Source: Burkholderiales bacterium
Lineage (GTDB): Bacteria > Pseudomonadota > Gammaproteobacteria > Burkholderiales > UBA11063
NCBI GenBank assembly: GCA_028693355.1
Contig: JAQUVM010000003.1
Coordinates: forward strand, 1 to 63,584
Reading direction: 5' to 3'
Length of the DNA: 63,584 bases
Part shown: one piece after another, positions 49,307-58,381 of the stretch
How the letters are laid out: each line of letters opens with the position of its first letter
How positions within the stretch are numbered: position 1 is the stretch's first letter
Notes under the pieces: generated by a model
The model's input: the letters and a program-made list of their open reading frames with translations, nothing else
Databases searched by the model: none
What the model was told of the DNA's origin: nothing
Made by a program: the position numbers and the translations under genes

Positions 49307-49663
49307 ATGAATAAATTTACCAAAGCACACAGATTGCAAAAAGCGGATGAATTTTCATCCGTTTTTGTTTTCCGAAAAGTACGCCATGGTACTTATTTCA
49401 AAATTCATTATAAGCCTAATGAGCTCGATAACTCAAGGTTAGGCTTTATGGTTAGCAAGAAAATTCATAAAAGAGCGAATCAACGCAATTATATGAAGCG
49501 ATCTATTCGAGAGTATTTCCGCTTAAATCAACAAAAGTGGAACACTTTCGATATTATTGTTCGTGTACAAAAGCACTTTACAGATCTTATGTATAATGAT
49601 ATCTGCAAAGAGTTAGATTATCTGTGTTATAAATTTTTGAAGTCTGATAAAGCTAAAAATTAA
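49307..49663 (+). CDS. rnpA: Ribonuclease P protein component
   Basis: 118 aa. Basic protein that assists the RNase P RNA in trimming tRNA 5' leaders. Begins FTKAHRLQKADEFSSVFVFRKVRHG and has the signature SRLGFMVSKKIHKRANQRNYMKRSIREYFR. The usual downstream genes yidD and yidC are missing; an oppositely oriented hydrolase gene follows 11 nt later. Confidence 0.95.
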   Translation: MNKFTKAHRLQKADEFSSVFVFRKVRHGTYFKIHYKPNELDNSRLGFMVSKKIHKRANQRNYMKRSIREYFRLNQQKWNTFDIIVRVQKHFTDLMYNDICKELDYLCYKFLKSDKAKN

Positions 49664-49674
49664 ATTATGAAAAT

Positions 49675-50691
49675 TTAATTATGTAGTATGCGAACTAGCA
49701 TGCTGCCGATCTCTCTCATGGCACCAGTTGAAATTGATAATACTACTCCACTTTCTGAAGCTGTGTACTCAGCAATAACATCACCAAAAGCATTATATTG
49801 TTTAGCAATAGTTTGATCAACTTTAACAAATTCGTTTAATTGAACTAATATTTCTATATAGCCACTACTTTTTGCTCTAATGGTGGTCATATTACTACCA
49901 TAGATCGTTTCTTGAGTAAATGATGTGTTTTGTGGTGTATATTCATACATGTTAAAATAATTTAATATGTTTTTTACTCCAATTAACCCACGTTCTATAT
50001 AGTCATTTTGAAATACACGTGCAGCTCCTAGCTCTAGCGTAATAGCTGGTATGCCATGTTCGATAAATGTAGTTTCTACAGTTCCTTTTTCTCCTGCATC
50101 ATTTTTAATTTGATCAGCTGGCACTAGCATAGCCATCTCACGAGCTATTTTGTTTCTATAATCAACAAAAACAAAAAGAGGGTACTCTGTATCGGTTGAT
50201 TGACTATGTAAATCTATCATGTAATCTACATTGCCTAGCCAAAGCTTGTTCCATAGCCTATATGCATGGTTTTCGGCGCTATTGCCACTTTCCTTGCCCG
50301 GGAATGCTCGATTCATATTTTCAAAGTCGCCACCATCTGTAGCTAGTGACCAGTTTTTACTGATTTGTGCTAATGAGTTTGGTGAAGCTTGTAGTACAGC
50401 TATTATTGTACCTGTTAGCTTTGATGTGTCTATTTCAGAAATAAGTTTTTGAATTACTCGGACACCATTTATTTCATCGCCATGAATTCCTGTATTAATC
50501 AGTATTGATTTACCTTCGTTAGAGCCGCGTAAAACTACTACTGGCACATACCAATGCTGACCTATATTCATGCTTGAACCTTCAAACATAAAGCGGTATG
50601 ATTTATTAAGTTCAAGATCTTGGATATTTAATGATGTTATTACTGGAGTGCCATTTATTATATCGCCATTATATGTAGTTGATTTTGACAT
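49675..50691 (-). CDS. Succinylglutamate desuccinylase/aspartoacylase (AstE/AspA)-family hydrolase
   Basis: 338 aa. Zinc hydrolase of the M14-like AstE/AspA superfamily. Zinc ligands: His and Glu of NTGIHGDEINGVRV (about residue 90) and His of YMIDLHSQS; a later VETTFIEHGIPAITLELGAA supplies the catalytic glutamate. The C-terminal 90 residues form a beta domain containing a biotinyl-lipoyl-like pattern (AKSSGYIEILVQLNEFVKVDQTIA). This matches the deacylase group that acts on N-acyl amino acids; the exact substrate is not known. No arginine succinyltransferase genes are near. Confidence 0.8.
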   Translation of the reverse strand: MSKSTTYNGDIINGTPVITSLNIQDLELNKSYRFMFEGSSMNIGQHWYVPVVVLRGSNEGKSILINTGIHGDEINGVRVIQKLISEIDTSKLTGTIIAVLQASPNSLAQISKNWSLATDGGDFENMNRAFPGKESGNSAENHAYRLWNKLWLGNVDYMIDLHSQSTDTEYPLFVFVDYRNKIAREMAMLVPADQIKNDAGEKGTVETTFIEHGIPAITLELGAARVFQNDYIERGLIGVKNILNYFNMYEYTPQNTSFTQETIYGSNMTTIRAKSSGYIEILVQLNEFVKVDQTIAKQYNAFGDVIAEYTASESGVVLSISTGAMREIGSMLVRILHN

Positions 50692-50717
50692 TTATGAAAT
50701 TTATCTTTCTTGAATAT

Positions 50718-52004
50718 TTATCCATTGGTGCGTATTGTTAAAGTCTGATTAACTTGGATTCCATTGTCACCAATATTGTTATCTGATCTTAATTGATCTA
50801 TGCTCACTGCAAATTTTTTAGAAATTGAGTAGAGGGTATCTCCAATTGCAACGGTATAATTAGTTGATGCTTGATTTGATGATAACAAATCATTTATATC
50901 TAATTTAGAAGGTGATATTTGTGGCGAAGTATTGACTGGTTGCGGTGAAGCCTGTATTTTACTTGCGCTATTATTTGCTAACATTGCAATTGGATCATCG
51001 TTATTAACTGTATTATCAATATTTTGTTGGGGTGGAGTATTAATCGGCACAGATGCTTGCTGTATCTGTGGTGCAAATTGTAGTTTTTGAGATTGAAATT
51101 TATCTGATTGTCCTATGCTTGCCAAATAAGTTAATTGATTAGCAATTGGCACTAATAATCGCTGTTGATTTGATACGTTATAACTTAATGAGTTATATTG
51201 AGGATTTAATTTTTTATTTAAATTTGTATCAATACCAGCCTGACTTATAAAATTGTTTACTGTAGTTGAGTCAGGAGGATAAGCAATTGCAAAGTAAGGT
51301 TGATTTTGTAGATCAGTTAATTTAATACCAAATTTACTAGGGTTTTCAATTATGTTTGCAAGAGCAATTACTTTTGGTACATATTGCTTAGTAACATCTC
51401 GTACATCTAAGTCATAAAAATTTTTACTATTAGCTTTTAATACTGCGCTATTTATGTTACCTTCACCCCAGTTATAAGCTGCAATAGCAAGCTCCCACGA
51501 TCCAAATAAGTCATTTAAATATTGTAAGTATGCTATGGCTCCACGTGTTGATTTAATTATGTCTTTTCTTTCATCTAGATCTGAATTAATTGTCATACCA
51601 AAACGTTTACCAGAGCCATTTAAAAATTGCCACATGCCAGTAGATATAGCTGATGGAGAAATTGCATTTGGATTATATGTACTTTCCACTATTGGCACTA
51701 AAGCTAATTCTAATGGTATACCTCTGCGTTCCATTTCTGTTACTACAAAATATAAATAAGGAGCCGCATTTTGCATGATTATATTAAAGTACTTAGGGCT
51801 ACTATATTTTTTTTCCCAAAATTTAACTTCTTTAGTTTCTGTGTGGTCTAATTTGAATCCATCTCGCATGCGCTGCCACAGATTGCTTTGTGAGCGAATC
51901 TGCATTTGATTAGTTTGCTGAAATTGCTCAGCCATTACATCCGCGTTACAGGCTGATGTAAAGCCATAATAGGCTAGTATGCTAAGTAGAAGTTTAGTTC
52001 TCAT
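50718..52004 (-). CDS. mltD: Membrane-bound lytic murein transglycosylase D-like protein
   Basis: 428 aa. Signal peptide MRTKLLLSILAYYGFTSACNA (the cysteine lies close to a possible lipobox, SAC), then a transglycosylase SLT domain: catalytic glutamate in ALVPIVESTYNPNAISPSAISTGMWQFL (about residues 103-130), AIAAYNWGEGN and YVPKVIALANII. A Gln/Pro/Asn-rich linker precedes one LysM domain at the C-terminus (YTVAIGDTLYSISKKFAVSIDQLRSDNNI). E. coli MltD has two LysM repeats; here one is seen. Cuts peptidoglycan strands during growth. Confidence 0.88.
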   Translation of the reverse strand: MRTKLLLSILAYYGFTSACNADVMAEQFQQTNQMQIRSQSNLWQRMRDGFKLDHTETKEVKFWEKKYSSPKYFNIIMQNAAPYLYFVVTEMERRGIPLELALVPIVESTYNPNAISPSAISTGMWQFLNGSGKRFGMTINSDLDERKDIIKSTRGAIAYLQYLNDLFGSWELAIAAYNWGEGNINSAVLKANSKNFYDLDVRDVTKQYVPKVIALANIIENPSKFGIKLTDLQNQPYFAIAYPPDSTTVNNFISQAGIDTNLNKKLNPQYNSLSYNVSNQQRLLVPIANQLTYLASIGQSDKFQSQKLQFAPQIQQASVPINTPPQQNIDNTVNNDDPIAMLANNSASKIQASPQPVNTSPQISPSKLDINDLLSSNQASTNYTVAIGDTLYSISKKFAVSIDQLRSDNNIGDNGIQVNQTLTIRTNG

Positions 52005-52009
52005 TTTAG

Positions 52010-52663
<654 letters not shown>

Positions 52664-52670
52664 TAGATTA

Positions 52671-53414
52671 ATGAAAGTTTTAGTAGCGGCTAAACGCGTA
52701 GTTGATCCAAATGTACGCGTTAGAGTTAAAGCAGATCATAGTAATGTAGAGATAGAACATAGTAAAATGTCTTTAAATCCATTTGATGAAAATGCAATTG
52801 AAGAAGCAGTTCGTTTGAAAGAAAAAGGTTTAGTAACTGAAATAGTAGCGTTATCAATCGGTACTATAAAGAGTGAAGAAACTTTGCGTACTGCATTGGC
52901 TCGTGGCTGTGATCGTGCTATTTTAGTTGAATCAAATGAAAATTATGAACCATTAAATATAGCTAAGATATTTGCACATATCGCAAAAGAAGAAAAGCCA
53001 GATTTGATTTTATTGGGTAAGCAAGCTATTGATGATGATGCTAACCAAATGGCACAAATGTTAGCAGGTAAATTAAACCTTCCACAAGTAACTTGTGCAT
53101 CATCTCTTGATGTAAATGGTAATTCTATTAGAGTAGTTAGAGAAATAGATGCGGGTAATGAAACCTTAGAAATAAATCTTCCAGCTGTAATTAGTGCAGA
53201 CCTAGTATTAAATGAACCAAGATTTATTAAACTTCCACAGTTAATGATGGCTAAGAAAAAACCGATTGAGAAAAAATTGGCAGCTGATCTAGGTTTAGAT
53301 TTAAGTGCTCATAGTCGTTTAATATCTGTAACTGATGGTGAAGTTAAGAAGCAATGTAAATTTTTAACTAATCTTAATGATGTTGTTAATGTTATTAAAG
53401 CTAATGGAGTTTAA
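52671..53414 (+). CDS. etfB: Electron transfer flavoprotein beta subunit
   Basis: 247 aa. Pairs with EtfA to carry electrons from acyl-CoA and other dehydrogenases to the quinone pool; binds AMP. Family features: MKVLVAAKRVVDPNVRVRVKAD, SLNPFDENAIEEAVRLKE, ALARGCDRAILVE, LLGKQAIDDDANQMAQMLAGKL. Its stop overlaps the etfA start (TAATG). ETF:quinone oxidoreductase is not in the window. Confidence 0.95.
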   Translation: MKVLVAAKRVVDPNVRVRVKADHSNVEIEHSKMSLNPFDENAIEEAVRLKEKGLVTEIVALSIGTIKSEETLRTALARGCDRAILVESNENYEPLNIAKIFAHIAKEEKPDLILLGKQAIDDDANQMAQMLAGKLNLPQVTCASSLDVNGNSIRVVREIDAGNETLEINLPAVISADLVLNEPRFIKLPQLMMAKKKPIEKKLAADLGLDLSAHSRLISVTDGEVKKQCKFLTNLNDVVNVIKANGV

Positions 53415-54340
53415 TGATGAAAGTATTAATTATAGCTTTAGCAAGAAATAACCAAATTAATCCAAATTTAGCCAATGTGCTTACAGCAGCGCACAAAATA
53501 TCTAGCGTATGTGATGTTTTGGTTTTAGGTGCCGCAGATTTAAGTAAAGTTACTTCTTATTCTGGTATTACATCTATTTATCATGCAGCAAATTTAACCT
53601 CAAATGACCTATTAGCGAGCAATTTAACTGAGTCATTGGCCAATATAGCTAAAGGTTATACACATGTATTAATGGCATCCGATAGCGCTGGTAAAGATTT
53701 ACTACCTAGAGTTGCAGGGTTTTTAGATATGGGGCAAATTAGTGATGTACTTGCTATATCATCGCCAAATATTTTCAAAAAACCAATGTATGCTGGTAAT
53801 ATTATTGCCGAAGTGGAATCATTTGATGAAATTAAATTTTTGACTATTCGTACGATATGTTTTGATGCGGTAGCATCTAGTGGAAATGCAGCAGTAGTTA
53901 ATAAAGAATTATTGGTAGATACAGATAACAAAATTCAATTTGTTTCAGAAAAGTTAAGTGTCATTGAGACAGTAGGATTAGCATCTGCGAAACGTATTGT
54001 ATCAGGTGGACGTTCATTAGGTTCTAAAGAAAGCTTTGATGAAGTTATTGGTGGTTTTGCTGTTAAAATCGGTGCTGCAATTGGTGCGTCAAAAGCAGCA
54101 GTGGAAGCAGGATATGCCAATAATGATTGTCAAGTAGGGCAAACAGGTAAGATAGTTGCACCAGAACTTTATATTGCTGTTGGTGTATCAGGAGCAGTTC
54201 AACATATTGCTGGAATGAAAGACTCTAAGAAAGTTTTAGCTATCAATAATGATCCAAATGCACAAATCTTTGAATATGCTGATTATGGTTATGTAGGGGA
54301 TTTATTTGAAGTAATCCCAGAGATAATGCGTGGTCTATAG
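53414..54340 (+). CDS. etfA: Electron transfer flavoprotein alpha subunit
   Basis: 308 aa. Carries the FAD: C-terminal domain with RIVSGGRSLGSKESFDEVI, the FAD signature VGQTGKIVAPELYIAVGVSGAVQHIAGMKDSK and NNDPNAQIFEYADYGYVGDLFEVIPE. Two consecutive ATGs (53414, 53417) could serve as start. The element after its stop codon is a diverged structured repeat rather than a classical terminator. Confidence 0.95.
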   Translation: MMKVLIIALARNNQINPNLANVLTAAHKISSVCDVLVLGAADLSKVTSYSGITSIYHAANLTSNDLLASNLTESLANIAKGYTHVLMASDSAGKDLLPRVAGFLDMGQISDVLAISSPNIFKKPMYAGNIIAEVESFDEIKFLTIRTICFDAVASSGNAAVVNKELLVDTDNKIQFVSEKLSVIETVGLASAKRIVSGGRSLGSKESFDEVIGGFAVKIGAAIGASKAAVEAGYANNDCQVGQTGKIVAPELYIAVGVSGAVQHIAGMKDSKKVLAINNDPNAQIFEYADYGYVGDLFEVIPEIMRGL

Positions 54341-54432
54341 TATATCAACCTTGTAAGAAAGCTTCTCGTGTAGTTTCATATACACAGAGTCGTATTCTAC
54401 TTAGTTGTTTATAGTAGCACAACTATGATAAA
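54341..54432 (+). repeat. Diverged relative of the structured repeat (after etfA)
   Basis: Begins directly after the etfA TAG. Nested pairing is visible: CTATA...ATCAAC with GTTG.TTATAG, GTAAGAA with TTCTAC, and an apex CTC-GTGTAG-TTTCAT-ATACAC-AGAGTCG. The apex and position agree with copies 1-3, but the conserved CGTYGTT and GCCTAG loops are not clearly kept (ACTTAG in place of GCCTAG). I list it as a likely relative only. Confidence 0.45.
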
Positions 54433-54465
54433 TTAAAACCTTAAAATTATTTTAGAGGATTCACT

Positions 54466-54648
54466 ATGTTACATGAAAATAAAGAAACTGTTATAAAACT
54501 AACCGCTAATGATTTACCTTTGCAGTGCCCAATGCCTGATATGTTAAAGTGGAATGCGCATCCACGAGTTTTTCTAAAAATTGAAAAAGAAGTAAATAAA
54601 GAAATTACTTGTCCTTATTGTTCAACGCATTATGTTTTAGAAAAATAA
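54466..54648 (+). CDS. Small zinc-finger protein, zf-CHCC type
   Basis: 60 aa. Zinc ligands in the order C-H-C-C: C in LPLQCPMP, H in WNAHPRVFL, and CPYC near the end. This fits the zf-CHCC domain proteins related to the NDUFS6 subunit of respiratory complex I, which in proteobacteria often occur as free 60-70-aa proteins next to LPS or amino-transferase genes. AGAGGA precedes the ATG. The heptosyltransferase gene starts 7 nt after its stop. Confidence 0.85.
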   Translation: MLHENKETVIKLTANDLPLQCPMPDMLKWNAHPRVFLKIEKEVNKEITCPYCSTHYVLEK

Positions 54649-54655
54649 GCTGTAA

Positions 54656-55678
54656 ATGTCTAAATATAAAATTTTGATTGTAGCACCAGCTTGGGTTGGT
54701 GATATGGTTATGGGGCAGACTTTGTTAAAATTATTAAAAAATCGATATGGAGATAATTGCCAAATTGATGTTTTAGTAAATGATTGGGCAAAGGATGTTG
54801 CAAAAAGAATGCCTGAGGTTACTCAGGTCTTTTTAAATCCATTTAAGCATGGTGAATTTGGTTTGATGAATCGTATCAAACTTGGTTTAAGCTTGCGTAA
54901 AGAAAGATATGATCAAACTTTTGTATTACCAAACTCATTAAAATCTGCAATTATTCCATTTTTTGCTGGTATAAAACGACGTACAGGATTTGTTGGTGAA
55001 ATGCGTTATGGTTTGTTGAATGATGTCTATAAATTAGATAAAGAAGCATTACCATTAATGATAGATAGATTTTGTGCTCTTGCTAATGATGGCAAAAAAC
55101 CTGCAAAAATTGATTATCCTGCCTTTAGTATAGATAAAGATAATCAACAAAATATCTTAAATAAATTTGGTCTTGCACTAGATAAGCCTATTGTATGTAT
55201 CTGTCCAGCTGCTGAATATGGGCCTGCAAAACGCTGGCCTACTAAGCACTTTGCAACTTTAACTCAGATGTTGTCTAGCAAAGGTTACCAAGTATGGATA
55301 ATGGGTTCCGCAAAAGATAATGAAATTGCTGATGAAGTAATCTCTCTTGCAGATAAGAATGAAAATTTGGTCAATCTTTGTGGAAAGACTAATCTTGTTG
55401 ATGTATTTGATATATTAGCAATGGCAAAATCTGTAGTCAGTAATGATTCTGGACTTATGCATATTGCATGTGCTGTTGGAGCTCATGTGGTTGCCTTATA
55501 TGGTTCATCTTCTCCTGGATTCACACCACCACTATCAGGCAAAGCTTCAATTGTTAAAATTGATATAGAATGTTCGCCATGTTTTGCAAGAACTTGTAAA
55601 TTTGATCATTATCATTGCTTATGGGGTATCACTCCAGAAGTTGTTTTTGAGAATATATTGAGCTTATCTAAACCTTAA
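54656..55678 (+). CDS. waaF: LPS heptosyltransferase II
   Basis: 340 aa. GT9 enzyme that adds the second heptose of the LPS inner core from ADP-heptose. Opening KILIVAPAWVGDMVMGQTLLKLLK, RTGFVGEMRYGLLND, CPAAEYGPAKRWPTKHFATL (donor site), VVSNDSGLMHIACAVGAHVVALYGSSSPGFTPPLS, and a C-terminal ECSPCFARTCKFDHYHCL. It agrees with hldD and hldE1 later in the window, which make the ADP-heptose donor. Start at ATG 54656, close behind the zinc-finger gene. Confidence 0.95.
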   Translation: MSKYKILIVAPAWVGDMVMGQTLLKLLKNRYGDNCQIDVLVNDWAKDVAKRMPEVTQVFLNPFKHGEFGLMNRIKLGLSLRKERYDQTFVLPNSLKSAIIPFFAGIKRRTGFVGEMRYGLLNDVYKLDKEALPLMIDRFCALANDGKKPAKIDYPAFSIDKDNQQNILNKFGLALDKPIVCICPAAEYGPAKRWPTKHFATLTQMLSSKGYQVWIMGSAKDNEIADEVISLADKNENLVNLCGKTNLVDVFDILAMAKSVVSNDSGLMHIACAVGAHVVALYGSSSPGFTPPLSGKASIVKIDIECSPCFARTCKFDHYHCLWGITPEVVFENILSLSKP

Positions 55679-55740
55679 ATTATTTATATTAATATATTAA
55701 AAACACTATATTTATATGAGTAATGCAAATGTATTAATAT

Positions 55741-56946
55741 TCATTTATTATTTTTTACCATAATTGATTTGCAGAAATAAATACTGAGTATATTTATTAT
55801 AAACATAAATGTCCAATAGTAATTTGTTGATATATTTTGTAATATAAACGCACCGAGAATCGGTCCAATTGCGCTTCCAAAATACTCTAAATCAATTATG
55901 CCGTATGTTATACCACGATACTTTTCTTCAGTTATATTATCTGCAATTATATTTCCGGTCGGAAAAATTAAAATTTCTGAAATTGTCAGTAAGCATATAA
56001 ATATTATCATGGTAGATTTATCAATTTTTACTGATAACATTAATATAATGCCGATAAGACAAATTATATAGCCTACTATCATAACTGAGGATTGATTTTT
56101 ATTTCTTACAATTGTAAAAATGATAGGTTGCATAACTATAATAATAGCCGCACTTAAACTTAGTAGATATGAGAAAAAGACCACGCCATTTTCTATATTA
56201 TTTTCTATAATAATAGCAATATTGCTACCAAATTGAGAGTATATAATGTTAAATAAAATAAGACTTATTAATAGTGAAACTAGTGATTTATTTTTAGCTA
56301 ATATGGCAATTGTCTGAAATAGTTTATATGAGCTTTTATTTACACTATTTGAGTATGGACTTTTATATGGCAATATAATTATTAATGAAGCATAAATTAT
56401 ATAGGCAGTACCAGTTATTAAAAAAGTAAGATTATTAGCACTTAAACCTAAATATGCTCCTAAGAGCGGTCCGACGGTGCTACCTATGTTCCAAATTAAA
56501 TATCTAGTATGAAAGAGTTTAATTTTATCTTCTGGTGATGTTGCTAAATCACTAAGTATCACTCGTGATATAGGTGAAAACAAAGCTGTTGCTATACCAT
56601 TTATTAGATTTAATGTTGCAAATATGATAGCTATATAGTTATTATTTATATAATTACTTGTTAAGTAAAATCCTAAATATGCAATTATACTCATGATTAA
56701 TGATGAAATTAAGATTGCTTGACGACTAAACTTGTCAGATAAGTATCCTCCAATAGTACTTCCAAAGCATAAAGCTAATGGTTGACATCCTACGATAATT
56801 CCAATTGATATTATTGATATATTTGTGTAATTATGTAGGTATAGTGTAAGGAAAGGTAAACTTAGCTTAGAAGCAGTAGATGCCCAAAAAATCCCAAATA
56901 AAATAATTATTAGTGAAACATGCCTATCTTTATTAAGAATAATCAT
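55741..56946 (-). CDS. MFS transporter, unknown substrate
   Basis: 401 aa with about 12 hydrophobic helices. Motif A is present in the loop after helix 2 (GGYLSDKFSRQAILI), and an export-type segment lies in helix 5 (IGSTVGPLLGAYLGL). Very Ile/Asn/Lys rich, following the AT-rich composition. It resembles the MdtH/YfcJ-like drug-efflux group in layout, but no substrate can be assigned. Single gene. Confidence 0.78.
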   Translation of the reverse strand: MIILNKDRHVSLIIILFGIFWASTASKLSLPFLTLYLHNYTNISIISIGIIVGCQPLALCFGSTIGGYLSDKFSRQAILISSLIMSIIAYLGFYLTSNYINNNYIAIIFATLNLINGIATALFSPISRVILSDLATSPEDKIKLFHTRYLIWNIGSTVGPLLGAYLGLSANNLTFLITGTAYIIYASLIIILPYKSPYSNSVNKSSYKLFQTIAILAKNKSLVSLLISLILFNIIYSQFGSNIAIIIENNIENGVVFFSYLLSLSAAIIIVMQPIIFTIVRNKNQSSVMIVGYIICLIGIILMLSVKIDKSTMIIFICLLTISEILIFPTGNIIADNITEEKYRGITYGIIDLEYFGSAIGPILGAFILQNISTNYYWTFMFIINILSIYFCKSIMVKNNK

Positions 56947-57034
56947 TATTTAAACCAATTATGAATAATTTTAGCTCGCAGCTATTATACTATAAATTGC
57001 GAATAGTTGAGTGACTTAGTGGGTTATTAAATAA

Positions 57035-57061
57035 AAAGAGCTATAGAAATATAGCTCTTTA
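57035..57061 (-). terminator. Terminator after the 93-aa secreted protein gene
   Basis: Stem AAAGAGCTAT / ATAGCTCTTT with a short loop, followed on the − strand by TTTTATTTAAT. Confidence 0.82.
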
Positions 57062-57079
57062 GGTATCATAAATAACTAA

Positions 57080-57361
57080 TTACATTGTTTTGCATTCTGC
57101 AACAGCGATATTGCCAACTTTATCAGCTTTACAATGAACTAATTTTTTAGAATTATCATCGAAGAAATAGATATTATCTTTTTTCTCATTATATTTTTTA
57201 CAATTCATATCTTTTAAATCTTTTTTATTAATACCATCATCAACATGGCGTTCGCCACACATCATTTTAGTTGAGTCAAAGCTATCGCTAACTACAACAG
57301 GTTTAGCAAATGAAACTGTAGTAATCGCACCAAATAAAACTCCAAGTATAATTTTTTTCAT
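57080..57361 (-). CDS. Small secreted protein of unknown function
   Basis: 93 aa. Signal peptide MKKIILGVLFGAITTVSFA, then a 74-residue mature part with four cysteines (in KMMCGERHVDDG, MNCKKYNEK, VHCKADK, VAECKTM), suggesting two disulfide bonds in the periplasm, and many lysines and aspartates. I do not recognise the family. AAAGGAATT lies before the ATG, and a terminator follows, so it forms its own unit. Confidence 0.6.
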   Translation of the reverse strand: MKKIILGVLFGAITTVSFAKPVVVSDSFDSTKMMCGERHVDDGINKKDLKDMNCKKYNEKKDNIYFFDDNSKKLVHCKADKVGNIAVAECKTM

Positions 57362-57492
57362 AATAATTCCTTTTAAAATGAGTGCTGTTTAATAACAGCA
57401 ATGTATAGTAACATATAATATTTAGGCATCTAGAAAATTTATAGACTAATGAGTAAAGTATAATATTGGCTAATTGTTATTAGCTAGTATCT

Positions 57493-58239
57493 TTGAAAGG
57501 TAATATTATAAAGAATGCTATTAAACTTAGTGTGGTAATGCCTATTTATCAAACTAATGAGATTTATTTACGTGAAGCTATTGAGAGTATTCTTTCTCAA
57601 ACATACTCTGATTTTGAGCTTATCATTGTCAATGATAGTCCTGCTGATGAGATGCGATTACATAATATTATTAGTAGTTATAATGATAGTAGAATTATCT
57701 GGGTACAGAATGAAATAAATAGTGGTATAGCTATAGCTTCAAATATGGGGATTAATAATTCGCAAGGTGAATTTATTGCTATGATAGATCATGATGATAT
57801 TTGTGTTGCAAATAGATTTGAGCAGCAAATAAATTTTTTAGAAAATAACCTTCAGTACGGTTTTGTGGGTGGTCAAGCTGATGCATTTTACTCAGACAAG
57901 TCTATAGTAAAGTTAAACTATGCTATATCATCTTCTATGGGGAAACTAAAGAAAAGTTTTTTTGATGGAGTACCATTTTTAAATCCTAGTATTATGTTTC
58001 GTAAGTCTGCATTAAATGACTTACGATATGACCCTAGTTATAAAGTATGTGCTGATTATGATTTATTTGCTAGACTTATTTTTGAAAAAAATATTATGGC
58101 AACTAATTTACCAGATGTTTTAATCTATTATCGCTTTCATGATGCTAATACTTCATTTAAGCAATACTTACTTGGAGAGCAAGAAACTAATAAAGTCCAG
58201 CAATGGATTTTAGAGATTGATAATACATTAGATAAGTAG
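57493..58239 (+). CDS. GT2-family glycosyltransferase with no ATG start
   Basis: 248 aa from a TTG. GT-A fold: IKLSVVMPIYQTNEIYLREAIESILSQTYSDFELIIVNDSPADEM, the metal-binding GEFIAMIDHDDICVANRFEQQINFL, FLNPSIMFRKSAL and DYDLFARLIFEKN. Probably adds a sugar to LPS or another surface glycan. The only start before the conserved strand is TTG at 57493, and the best ribosome site (GAAAGG) overlaps it, so translation may instead begin at ATT or ATA a few codons on. Possibly poorly expressed. Single gene between unrelated neighbours. Confidence 0.75.
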   Translation: MKGNIIKNAIKLSVVMPIYQTNEIYLREAIESILSQTYSDFELIIVNDSPADEMRLHNIISSYNDSRIIWVQNEINSGIAIASNMGINNSQGEFIAMIDHDDICVANRFEQQINFLENNLQYGFVGGQADAFYSDKSIVKLNYAISSSMGKLKKSFFDGVPFLNPSIMFRKSALNDLRYDPSYKVCADYDLFARLIFEKNIMATNLPDVLIYYRFHDANTSFKQYLLGEQETNKVQQWILEIDNTLDK

Positions 58240-58295
58240 CTTAATTTGAATACATTTATGTTTGTATTCAATTCTAGAAATCATAATGCCGCTAT

Positions 58296-58303
58296 GATAT
58301 AAT
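58296..58303 (+). promoter_or_regulatory. Extended -10 promoter for efp
   Basis: TGATATAAT (extended -10) lies about 80 nt upstream of the efp ATG, so the mRNA has a leader of roughly 70 nt. Confidence 0.5.
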
Positions 58304-58381
58304 ATGAGATTAATTGGAAACAATCTGCTTTGATTGTGTGGTATCCAAACGAAATACTCTCAATAATAAAAAGGAAAAAAT

